64,000 bases of DNA, from NCBI RefSeq assembly GCF_043290135.1, contig NC_134705.1:54281771-54345770 (forward strand), given 5' to 3'. Under the pieces are notes generated by a model. It did not search any database and was not told where the DNA came from. It saw only the letters and a program-made list of their open reading frames with translations. Both the position numbers and the translations under genes were made by a program. The DNA is from Rhipicephalus microplus (Eukaryota > Arthropoda > Arachnida > Ixodida > Ixodidae). Position 1 is the stretch's first letter; each line of letters begins with the position of its first letter. Below, in pieces: positions 55,057 through 64,000 of this stretch.

Positions 55057-55600
55057 CTAGCGCTGACCGTCAGGGTGGTAGACGTGGTGGTAGAGATCCC
55101 CATTGTCCAGCTTAAAGTGGAGGAGTTGACGGCGGAGTCGCGCGTGTGGTGGATGAGAAACTCCCGAAAGGTGGTCCATAATGCGTCTGCAGTGTGAATC
55201 GGATCGCTGGCGGGAGATAAGTGTTGGCTCGTCGTCCGAAAAGTGTTGACTTATTGATGCGAGTGTATGAACTTTGGTAGATGTGGTGGTTGAGTTCTCA
55301 CCAACGCTGATGTGGGTAGTTGGAAGCGGGCAACGAGATAAAGCATCGGCGTCTTGATGTTTTCTGCCTGACTTGAAAGTTATGTCAAAGTCGTACTCCT
55401 GCAAGCGTGGTATCCACCGACCCAAGCGTCCGGACACGTTCTTCAGTGTAGAAAGTCAGCATTAGGCATGGTGGTCCGTATCGATTGTGAAGTGACGGCC
55501 GTGGAGATAGGGACGGAACTTCTGGGCCGACCAAACCAGAGTCAAACACTCTTGCTCAGTTGCCGCGTAGCTCTTTTCAGGCAGGGGTGAGTACGCGACT
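55057..55600 (-). pseudogene. Gypsy 4 RNase H and spacer
   Basis: 'GRLGRWIPRLQEYDFDITFK' and 'SGRKHQDADALSRCPLP' mark the end of RNase H and the start of the linker to integrase, typical of gypsy. Upstream 'TIDTDHHA(M)'-like sequence near 55480 is in another frame. Several stops. Confidence 0.7.
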
Positions 55601-55699
55601 GGCATATGCAACAACTTTCTCTGGGGAAGACTTGTCGCGTTGTAGAAGAACGGCTCCTATACCAAGGCTGCTAGCGTCAGTATGGAGGATAGTCGGTGC

Positions 55700-56490
55700 A
55701 GCTTCGTCAAAGCGGCAGAGCAGAGGTTCAGACGTGAGTGCCCGCTTGAACAGGTCGAATGCTGTTTGACGCTCTTGAAACTATAGAAAGGGGACGTTGG
55801 AAGCGAGTAGTTGGTGTATTGGAGCAGCAATAGAAGCGAAGTTCTCGATAAACCAAGGAAACTGCGAAGCTACTTTGGTTTTTCGGGACGTGGAATGTGA
55901 AGGACTGCAGAAATCTTGTGAGGGTCGGGCCGGATGCCACCTTTGCTAACGACATGTCCTAAGATCTTGATATATTTGCTAGCGAAAGAGCATTTCTTAG
56001 TGTTTATTTGAAGCCCGGCGCCAGCAAGGCACGTCAGAACTTGATCCAATCGTCCTAGGTGCTCAGAAAACGTTCCCGAAAAGATAATAATGTCGTCCAG
56101 GTAGCAAAGGCAACTTTTCCATTTCAGGCCGTGCAGCACGGTATCTATCATGCGCTCAAAAGTCGCGGGTGCGTTGCATAGCCCGAAAGGCATCACGTTG
56201 AATTCATATAGCCCGTCGGGGGTTGCGAACGCCGTTTTTTCCTTATCGCCTTCATGTATGGGGATCTGCCAGTACCCAGAACGCAAGTTGATGCTTGAAA
56301 AGAATTCCGCGCCTTGTAGGGAATCAAGGGTGGCGTCAATGCGTGGCAAAGGGTGCACGTCATTGCGTGTGATCTTATTGAGCGCCCGGTAGTCCACGCA
56401 AAAACGCACAGAGCCATCCTTTTTACGGACCAAAACAATAGGAGACGATGAAAAGCTGGATGAGGGACGGATCACTTCCCGTTTAAGCAT
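55700..56490 (-). pseudogene. Gypsy 4 reverse transcriptase
   Basis: 206 uninterrupted codons: 'SSPIVLVRKKDGSVRFCVDY', 'HPLPRIDATLDSLQGAEFF', 'INLRSGYWQIPIHEGDKEKT', 'MPFGLCNAPATFERMIDTVL' and 'CLCYLDDIIIFSGTF' (intact catalytic box near 56110), 'LGHVVSKGGIRPDPHKISAV'. After 'PRPEKPK' a frameshift leads into the degraded connection domain. The only RT in the window with both a long open frame and an intact Y-L-D-D. Confidence 0.85.
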
Positions 56491-56508
56491 GTCCGCAATG
56501 TTTTTTTT

Positions 56509-56809
56509 CTATAATTTTTCTTTCACATAAAGACACGCGGTAGGGTCGGCGGTGTACAATAGATGTCCAACAGTTTGAATTCGATGTGCTGTAGTATTAA
56601 TGCAGCCCAGCTTAGACGAGCAAATATCGAAAGAGTTTGCAAGTTTCTGTAACAATGCGAGCAGCTGTTGCCTCTGTGAGTATGTCAATTCGCTGCTGAT
56701 AGCGGTGGTAAAGGCGGAGGAAGAAACATGCTCACTGATGGAAGGTTCTTTGGATGCGATGGCCTGAAGTGGCGTGACAAATACAGGCTCAAAGTCGGCA
56801 ACACGGGCC

Positions 56810-56814
<5 letters not shown>
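56509..56814 (-). pseudogene. Gypsy 4 pol segment before RT
   Basis: 'FEPVFVTPLQAIASKEPSIS', 'ELTYSQRQQLLALLQKLANS' and 'FDICSSKLGCINTTAHRI' match the protease-RT linker. The frame enters the (TA)n array and produces an artefactual Ile-Tyr repeat. Confidence 0.7.

Positions 56815-56867
<53 letters not shown>
56815..56867. repeat. (TA)n array at a gypsy/gypsy junction
   Basis: About 52 bp of TA between the minus-strand gypsy 4 and plus-strand gypsy 5. Confidence 0.95.
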
Positions 56868-56872
<5 letters not shown>

Positions 56873-58300
56873 AACGACAGACAAGAGCATAAACCCCTCT
56901 CCAGCCTGGATCCTCTGCCGTCCACGTCACCTTTGGCACAATGTATCGCAAGCAAGAGCCGCCTATTTTTACCGGCAACGGAGACTCGTAAATGGACGAC
57001 TGGATATCAAAGTACGAGCGTACCAAAGCCAGTAACAAGTGGGACGACTAAATGAAGCTTATGTACGTCCTGTTTTAACCCATGGACATCGCTGAATCTG
57101 GTGTAACAACCATAAGAGGGACCTTCTCACATAGTCTGTCTTCAAGACTTCGATTGCGGACGTCTTCGTTCGGCCATCGGTTCGCAAACTTCGGGCAGAA
57201 CAACGGTTGCATAAACGGGTGCAGCTCCCCTGTGAGAACTTCACAAAGTACACACAAGATGTGCTGAAGCTCCGAAATTGTCTCAGCTCCACCATGACTG
57301 AAGAGGAGAAAATCAAGCACATCCTCACGGGCATCAAAATTGACTCTTTTCAGACTCTGCTTGCAAGGAACGCCCCCTCTGTCGCAATTGTGGTGTCCTT
57401 GTGTCAGAGTTACGACGTGTTGCGTCGGCAGCGCTCTGTCGCACGAGCCCTCACAACGCTCGGCACAATATCCAGCTTGCAGCTTACTGCTCGCCATGGC
57501 AACCACAAGCCGCTGCTATCAACCATCAAGGACTTCATCCTTGAGGAAGTAGTGCGTCAGCTTTTATTACTCCCTCTAACGAAAGCACTTGCACAAACCA
57601 TGGTGCCTGGCATTCAGCACGTCCTTCATGCGCATATTGCAGAGGCACTGCCTCCTATGTCCCAGCAACCTCCCGTATCTGCGCCACGTATGCCGCCATC
57701 GCCTTTCGGCCCCGTAAACAGCCTCAACTCTATGCCCCCGTCTCTGAGCCCGGCTCTGCACCGCAAGGGTGTATAGGGTGCAGAGCCCGGCTCTGCTCTG
57801 CACCCTATGCGCGCCCTGCGATGCTGATGCCCACCTCACCACCGACCATGTATTCTTTACGGCCGCTTTCCTAGGCAGCACCTTCGCTTCCGTCATTCCG
57901 CTGCCCAGATGAGTGGCGAACGCCGGACAACAGGCCCATCTGCTTCACCTGTGGTGCCCCTGGCGACATCGCTGACCATGTCACTCGCCACTGCCACCGC
58001 TACCTACCTTCTTTTTTTAACGCGATGACCGAGTTCCATTTCTTTTCGCCAAGCGCACCACCCACTACCATTTAGAATAACGTCCCTTATTCGTCCAGTG
58101 CCCCATCTCCATCTCATCGTACGGCGTTCTCTGTGCCTCATGCGTCACCGCTCTGCTACTTAGGAGGGAAACTGATTGCTGCAGCTCCGGAGGCAAGAGT
58201 TGCAGGCAAGTTGTACTGCCCAGGCCTTCGTAAGTTTTGCTGCGAAATTTTATTAACGTCGACCTAGAAGAAGCCGCCACCGTAGCGATCGAAAGCAGAC
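56868..58300 (+). mobile_element. Gypsy element 5, gag region
   Basis: Plus-strand gag with its zinc knuckle and a run of decayed sequence after it. 'IFTGNGDS' and a tryptophan-rich 'DDWISKYERTKASNKWDD' near 56960-57050 start the capsid. It is of the gypsy 1 family (shared 'F(Q)TLLARNAPSV' and 'YDVLRRQRS'). No LTR is visible; the left edge is the (TA)n array. At about 58300 it gives way to another gag. Confidence 0.7.
57207..57776 (+). pseudogene. Gypsy 5 gag, central and C-terminal part
   Basis: 189 open codons. 'VLKLRNCLSSTMTEEEKIKH', 'ILTGIKIDSFQTLLARNAPS', 'VSLCQSYDVLRRQRSVARAL' and 'PLLSTIKDFILEEVVRQLLL', then a Pro-rich tail. Beyond the stop, a zinc knuckle 'CFTCGAPGDIADHVTRHC' is at about 57940-57990. 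A 16-bp inverted/duplicated motif around 'CAGAGCCCGGCTCTGC' at 57750-57800 adjoins the stop. Confidence 0.75.
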
Positions 58301-58356
58301 ACTCTTCTTGCCGTCATCAGTGCCAGTGACTAGCTGTAATCTGATTTTTTTTAACA

Positions 58357-59640
58357 TGGCCCCCAGTTTGGCTCAAATGAACAGCTTATTATTCGACCTG
58401 CAGTCTGCTCTCCTTTGTCGTCGTCACGGCCCCATGTCATTCGGTGGACGTGCTCCTTTTTCCATGTACCAGACGCCCCCATCGAGCCGTGAACACAGCC
58501 CATATCGCGAGGAAGACGCCGACGTCTACGCCGAGCAGCGAGCAAGCCGCTGGCAGAGGGGACAGTGCCCAGAATACGGGCTCCTATTCAGAAAAAACAG
58601 ACAGCCTCGGATTGTGACATTTACAGCATCAATAGTGACTGCCCCCATGCAGCCTGTGCCAGTCGTTCTCCAGCAACCCTAAGAGCCGCCAACTTTCCGG
58701 GGTTCACCGCTGAAAGACCCAAAAAGCTGGAAAGGTTCGACCGCGTCGCTATCTTCAATCAATTGAACTGACGTTGACAAGCTCCGGCATGTGTATTTCG
58801 CTTTAAAAGATGCTGCTCGGACCTGGTTCGAGAATCAAGACCGGAGCCTAACCACCTGGGGCGTACTTCGCGTTAGGTTTCTCACCACTTTCTCAAGTGT
58901 GGTCCGTAAAGAGAAGGCTCCAGCTCTCCTAGAAACTCGTATGCCAATGAGAAATGAAAACGTGGTAATCTTCGCGGAAGACATGATCAAACTCTTCCGC
59001 CATGCTGACCCCAACATGTCCGAGGAGAAGAAGGTCCGTCTGCCCATGCGATCAGTTAAGCAAAATCTCTTCTCTGGGCTGATAAGGAACCCGTCAAAGA
59101 CGAACGTTGAATTTTTTTCGGGAACATCTGCGATAGACAAGGCGTTCGAAATGCGGATGTGGCAATATAACTATAACTGATCGTATACAAGCCACGCTGA
59201 CATACAAGTGCTAGGCACCAAAGACTTACGTGAGACAATCCGAGTGATCGCGGAAGAAGAGCTGCGAAAATTGCCTCTTCAACGCAGCCGCACGTGTACT
59301 CCATCGCAGGCGTCATACGCCAGGAGATCTAGCAATCGCTAGGTGTTCGCCAGCCTCCTGAGCCACAGCTGCAAGTCATGAGTTATGCTGCTGCAGCCCG
59401 CCGCCACGGCCCTCCTCCATGCCCACTCTTCAAAACGATGCCCCATCGCACTTCCGTCGCCAGACGCCACCGCAGCCACCACCACTATTGACGTCCTATC
59501 GTTCGCCAGCGGGCCAGCGCAGCGCGCCGAGAAAAATCGATGTTTAGCTTGCACCTGACAAGCGCCCGCTCGGCTACCACTGCGGCGAGGTCGGACACAC
59601 TAACCACCGTTATTAGTACCGACAGATTGGTCAACAGGGC
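58357..59640 (+). pseudogene. Gypsy 6 gag
   Basis: 'MAPSLAQMNSLLFDLQSALL' leads to 'GQCPEYGLLFRKNRQPRIV', then across a stop and frameshift the capsid 'PPTFRGSP', 'FALKDAARTWFENQDRSLTT', 'KVRLPMRSVKQNLFSGLIRN' and 'TSAIDKAFEMRMWQYN'. Near 59560-59610 'YHCGEVGHTNHRY' is a degraded zinc knuckle with two Cys changed to Tyr or His. Confidence 0.75.
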
Positions 59641-60026
59641 TTCGACATCAACGTGCCGTGCCCACAACGGGGTAAACGACCGCATGACATCACCGACTAC
59701 CTCGTGGTAGTGCACTGCGCAGTCAACACCTCGACGACCTTATCGTTCGCTGTTGCCAGGGTGCTACGCCTCACCGCACTACGGGCAGTACACCAGTCCT
59801 GTTCAGAGCCTATCTCCGCGCGCTTACTTGGAAAACTAAGGAAAGCAAACGACAGGGGAGCGGTCTCTGTACGACGAACTACTGAAGATGCTCTGCTGCC
59901 GCCGCCGACGGCGCTGCCACAGAATCGAACACACCGGCCGTAAAACAAAGAGGGCCTTGACGCCGAAACTCATCCGTCTACAGGAGATGTCACGACGCAA
60001 CGTAGAAACAGCGGACAAAAACAAAA

Positions 60027-60438
60027 CTTGAAACTTTAAATTGTGTAATGCAAGGAATATTAAAAATACCCAAAGACGAGTACATACGTCTTCCCGGAAA
60101 ACGTAGCGCCAGATTGAATCATGTTGCCCCCAATAAAACTTTCAACGCTCGCACTGACATCTTTCGGTGGTCATTTTTTCCGGATGCTATAGAGCAATGG
60201 AATCGTTTACCCTATCATGTTGGTAATAGTACCGATGTGCAATTTTTCGGCAGAAAAATTAATGCTTATTTTTGTCATGCTTGAATTGAACTACTGCCAA
60301 TTTTGGTTTCTTTTGTGCAATGCTATTTGAGTGCCAGTTTTTTGGTTTTCTGTTTGAACTTATTATTGTACTCCCTCCCTGTTATGACCCTCAAGCGAGG
60401 GTTGGCAGTAATAATAAATAAAGTAAACTAAATGAAAT
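60027..60438 (+). mobile_element. CR1-like 3' end inserted in gypsy 6
   Basis: The frame 60048-60284 ends 'RLNHVAPNKTFNARTDIFRW' and 'SFFPDAIEQWNRLPYHV', the standard C-terminus of CR1/L2/Jockey RT proteins, then a stop, UTR and an A/T tail 'AATAATAAATAAAGTAAAC'. 'AAAAACAAA' occurs on both sides (60017-60025 and 60439-60447) as a probable target duplication. Confidence 0.75.
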
Positions 60439-60499
60439 AAAAACAAATAGGTGTAGGCGTGACCCGACGCCACTACCCAACCGAAACGCAGGACCACGA

Positions 60500-60900
60500 A
60501 ACAGTGACCTCGACGTAATATTCGATGGTCACCTCCTCACTGCTCGCGTCGATACTTCAGCCAACTATTCCGTCGTCAGTAGGTCTTTCGCGACGAAGTT
60601 GAAAGAAGTGAGGACTGCATCGCAAGGCCCCGAAATTTGGACCGCTGGAGGTCACCTAATAACGCCGACTGTAGTCTGCACAGCAAGAATCGCCATCAAT
60701 ACCCAGACTTAACCTGCGAGCTTTGTAATCTTATAAGATTGCTCCAGGGATGTGATACTTGGAATGGACTTTCTAAGTCAACAAGGCGCTATCATTGACC
60801 TGAGGTGTGAGTCAATCACACTAACCTCAGAAAACGCTCTGCCGACTCCTACAACACAAAAAATCACGTATTGCTTGTGCTAGAAGAGGTGGTCGCCATG
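60500..60900 (+). pseudogene. Gypsy 6 aspartic protease
   Basis: 'LDVIFDGHLLTARVDTSANY' has the active site as D-T-S-A instead of D-T-G-A. 'SRDVILGMDFLSQQGAIIDL' is the second block. 'NALPTPT' follows. A stop lies between the two. Confidence 0.7.
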
Positions 60901-61339
60901 CCGCCTTTTTCGGTCGTCGTCGTTTCCATCGGCACCGAAAAAGCTGCAAACTTTGAAAGTGTCGGCGAAGGCGGTCAGCACCTTCTTTTGAACCATCAGG
61001 TTTTCGTCACAAAAGGCACAGCTGATCGGAAAGACGGCAAAGGAAAAGTGGGGCTGACAAACTTCAGTCATGAATAGAGGCACTTCAACCGTCGTTCTGT
61101 GGTCGCCCACACAGACGAATTCGTAGAAGCCAGCAATTTATTCGCCCTCTTCAATACTGCCGACGCTGCTTCGATGAATGAAGGTGCCGCACCAGACTGC
61201 AATGTCAACACGAGCTTTTCGAAGTGCACGCAAGGCCAGCCAGAGCCCCTGCTCTTGCAATTCAAGGACTGCTTCTAGTCATCACTGCATCATAACACAA
61301 GAAAGTACCAGACCATTTCGGTAAAGCCCGTACCGAGCG

Positions 61340-61540
61340 TCGACGCGTGAGCACGACGCCGTGAAGAAACAGGTCAACGAAATGCTACACGACGACATCA
61401 TTCAGCCATCCTACAATCCATGGGCGTCACTCGTGGTATTGTGAAGAAGAAGGATGGGACCCGGCGTTTTTGTGTCGATTACCGTCGGTTGAAAAAATCA
61501 CAATGAAGCACGTGCACCCTATCCCACGTATAGACTAGAG
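61340..61540 (+). pseudogene. Gypsy 6 RT, N-terminal start
   Basis: 'EHDAVKKQVNEMLHDDIIQP', 'SYNPWASLVVL' then, frameshifted, '(K)[17 protein letters not shown]' near 61450-61490 and 'HVHPIPRI'. The next RT block is found only at about 63020. Confidence 0.75.
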
Positions 61541-63014
61541 CACGCCTATTTCGCACCCAGGCGCATTCAGCAGTATACCCTCGCTCAGACAGACGCCATA
61601 TTTTGTTTGGAACTGCCAAGGCGCCCCTCGCTAGAATGTCATGTAGTGGCTCTGGAAATTTAAATAGCGAAAACGCCCTGTTCATGCTGCACCCGCTTAT
61701 AAAATGTCATCTGGATACTACTGCATGACAACATCTGATGCGACAACAACCAGCGCATAAAAAGATTGCTGAGCACGGATTGATTGATTTGTGGGGTTTA
61801 ACGTCCTAAAACCACCATATGAATATGAGAGACGCCGTAGTGAAGGACTCCGGAAATTTTGACCACCGGGGGTTCTTTACCGTGCACCCAAATCTGAGCA
61901 CGTGGGCCTGCGACATTTCCGCCTCCATCGGAAATGCAGCCGCCGCAGCCGGGATTTGAACCCGCGACCTGCGGGTCAGCAGCCGAGTACCTTAGCCACT
62001 AGACCACCGCGGCGGGGCAGATTGCTGAGCACTGCCGGTCAAGTTCGCAGCGCATCGCGGGAATCGTGCCGGTGCGGTGTTTTGCGATTGAACAGACTTC
62101 CGTCCACAACAAAAAACTCTGAGCTCAGTCGCCCTATAAGATAAAATAGCAATCAGCAGGAAAACCTACGAGCCTAGTGAAGTGTGCGAGTAACTTTACT
62201 GATTCCGTTTATTCAAGCACGACTCATGCTGTTCCACTTTACAGCAGCAATATGCGTGCATATGCCTTTAGTATGCGGCACAAATCTATTGCCGTAATCT
62301 TTCTCAGACCACATGTCAATAATATGATATACTTAGTATGACTCACGCGTGGATGCTTGCGCCGCGCATGTTTAGTACTACTGTATTGGCTTACTATTGC
62401 GAGGAAAATAATGTGAATGGCACGGAAAGGATGGATTTTGACTCGGTCGAACTGCGACATGCCTTGAACATGCCTAGGCGAATCTACATGTGCTTTCGGC
62501 CGGCGTCCTAGTAGGATTTTAAGTTCTTGTTCTGGCTGGCACTTTTGCACTACATGTGAGTTCCGAGTGCCCGGCAGGACTGGCAATTGGTACACATGTG
62601 GTGCATGAGCGTAAGTTGGAGTCAGATTTTAGCACTACGTTGACGCCAGCTTACAGCACAAATTCTGTTTTGTCACAGCCAATTGGCATGCTGCAGTTAA
62701 CTCTTTTCGCGTTTCATTCAATGAGATAATACGTATCTGATGAAGTTGCTTCTGCAGTCTGGAATGCACGTGTTGCAGACAGTCCGGACAGTCGAGAAAG
62801 GTCTCCTCAATATTTCACACGAATTGAGCATACAATTCCAGCACAGGGACAGCACGAAACATCATTACAGCCACACTCGGGTTGTGAAGTTTCACGTTCA
62901 ACTTGCAGAGCGTCTGCTCACACGGCAGTATAGGGTGTTGCTTCGCCACGCTTGCAACAGATGGCACCATGCGCTTTTCAATATGGCAGCAAGCACTGAG
63001 GTCGCTGTGTTCTG
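61541..63014. other. Insertion splitting gypsy 6 RT; mostly unclassified
   Basis: The RT frame breaks after 'HPIPRI' and resumes at 'DDSLNRLHKAKHFSSMNLK'. Apart from the SINE at 61777-62018 I recognise nothing in this 1.5 kb. The frame at 62239-62595 (minus) has no motif. Confidence 0.5.
61777..62018 (-). repeat. Ruka-like tRNA-derived SINE with 14-bp TSD
   Basis: On the minus strand the head is 'GCGGTGGTCTAGTGGCTAAG' (A box) and 'GGTCGCGGGTTCAAATCCCG' (B box). The tail ends 'GACGTTAAACCCCACAAATC' and (AATC)n. 'AGATTGCTGAGCAC' flanks it on both sides (61763-61776 and 62019-62032). The sequence fits the tRNA-derived SINE common in hard ticks, which I believe is Ruka; the name is from memory. 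Confidence 0.85.
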
Positions 63015-64000
63015 GTGTATTGACGATTCACTGAACCGACTCCACAAAGCGAAGCACTTTTCTTCAATGAACCTCAAAACTGTCTATTTGCAAATTGAGG
63101 TTGACGAGAGAGATTGATAGAAGACGACCTTTATCACACCAGACGGCCTCTTCGAGTTTAAGATCCTCCATTTGGTCTTTGCTCGGCGCCTTCGACGTTT
63201 CAGCGTGGTATAGGCAACGTTCTGGCTGGACTGAAATGGCAGACTTGCCTGGTGTACTTGGATGGTGTCGTCGTGTTTTCCTCCAGTATCAAAAATCATC
63301 TCCGGCACTTTGAAGCGGTACTTCAAGCTACCAACACCTCTGGACTAACCCTGAAGCCACAAAAGGGCCACATTGCGTACGAGGAGCTGTTGTTTCTAGG
63401 ACACGCGATAAGAAAGTCTGGAGTCCGCCCCGCCCCGTGGAAAATATCCGTCATCGCTCATTTCTCGCAGCCCGCTTACAAGAAGGCTGTACGTCGATTC
63501 CTTGGATTGTGCGCCTATTACAGGCGTTTCGTCAAACGTTTTTCACAGATCTCTGAGTCGCTAACTGACCTCACGAAAAGCAACGTATAATTGAGTTGGG
63601 AAGTGGCACAAGAGGAAGCATTTCAGGCACTTAAACAACGCCTCCAAACACTGCTTATACTTGCGCATTTCGACGAATATGCCGAAACAGAAGTACACAC
63701 CTGCGCAAGCAGAGTAGAGCCCGGCGCCATCTTTGTGTGAAGGACTGGTTGTGTAGAAAGGGTCATCAGTCATGCGAGCCGGTCACTATCCAAGGCCAAG
63801 GCCAGTCATTCAACGAGAGAAAAGGAGTGTCTTGCCGGCATCTGGGCAGCATCGAAGTTTCGTCCCTACCTCTGCGGCACGCCTTTCAAAAGTTGTAAGC
63901 GACCACCACGCCTTGTGTTGGCTAGCTATCTTGAAAGACCCTTCGGGTCGCCTCGCACGATGGCGCCTCAGACTTCAAGAATTTCACGTGACTGTCGTTT
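63015..64000 (+). pseudogene. Gypsy 6 RT (palm, connection) and RNase H, runs off the edge
   Basis: 'KHFSSMNLKTVYLQIEVDER' (first Asp region, in which S-x-x-D has become S-x-x-N), 'KTTFITPDGLFEFKIL', 'CLVYLDGVVVFSSSIKNHL' (catalytic box Y-L-D-G), 'LGHAIRKSGVRPAPWKISVI', 'VRRFLGLCAYYRRFVKRFSQ', then RNase H '[20 protein letters not shown]', '[20 protein letters not shown]' and '[14 protein letters not shown]'. Loss of one catalytic Asp and several stops make it inactive. The element continues beyond position 64000. Confidence 0.8.

Larger units (their letters stand above)
54366..56814 (-). mobile_element. Gypsy element 4, pol fragment
   Basis: Minus-strand pol without LTRs: protease tail (56814-56509), RT (56490-about 55700), RNase H (55600-55057) and integrase (55023-54366). 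The right edge is a (TA)n array and the left edge an inverted junction with gypsy 3 gag. RT here is the best preserved in the window. Confidence 0.8.
58340..61540 (+). mobile_element. Gypsy element 6, gag-protease-RT start
   Basis: Plus-strand gag (58357-59640), CR1 insertion (60027-60438), protease (60500-60900) and start of RT (61340-61540). The same element continues at 63015-64000 after an insertion. It is related to the gag fragment at 22.8-23.2 kb. It runs off the right end of the window without integrase or LTR. Confidence 0.75.

Overview
This is eukaryotic DNA, most probably from a hard tick (Ixodida, Rhipicephalus-like). The case rests on a tRNA-derived SINE that looks like the tick 'Ruka' family, families of gypsy, I-like, CR1-like and RTE-like retrotransposons of the kind that dominate tick assemblies, abundant (TA)n arrays, and one animal cytochrome P450 gene whose small exons are separated by introns of up to about 22 kb. 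The species call is inference. I see no prokaryotic genes, rRNA, CRISPR array or conventional free-standing tRNA gene.

Host gene. One plus-strand cytochrome P450 gene (CYP2-clan type) supplies four exons at 4998-5113, 12728-12986, 35169-35359 and 39025-39215. All three introns have GT/AG ends and the split codons rejoin in frame. The exons encode roughly the C-terminal half of a P450: I helix, ExxR of the K helix, PERF-like motif, haem-cysteine loop and stop codon. The exons for the N-terminal half are not visible and would lie upstream.

Region by region. 1-5 kb: the 3' end of an I-like non-LTR element, several tRNA-derived SINEs, and a 257-bp hAT-like MITE with an 8-bp target duplication. 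6.5-10.8 kb (intron 1, minus strand): a decayed CR1-like element interrupted by an RTE 3' fragment. 13-16 kb: microsatellites, a 38-bp perfect palindrome and a plus-strand gypsy 3' end. 15.8-21.7 kb (minus): a nearly complete gypsy element with 132-bp LTRs. 21.7-30.7 kb (minus): an I-like element split by a gypsy LTR-gag fragment and by a separate 3.4-kb LTR element. That LTR element (24891-28300) has a gag-like start followed in frame by a long acidic, Ser/Arg-rich protein and has no recognisable pol. 30.7-35.1 kb: two further I-like fragments in opposite orientation, ending beside P450 exon 3. 41.8-47.5 kb (plus): an element whose ORF1 resembles an SGNH hydrolase, then an RTE-like element with a tRNA-like 5' head. 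48.0-53.2 kb (minus): a full-length gypsy with 126-128-bp LTRs. 53.2-64 kb: pieces of four more gypsy elements in both orientations, with CR1 and SINE insertions; the last runs off the right edge.

Almost all retroelement coding regions carry stops and frameshifts and are best read as pseudogenes. The P450 is the only convincing host gene. The most unusual item is the pol-less LTR element with the acidic/RS-rich reading frame. All element families were assigned by reading translated motifs; no database search was possible.
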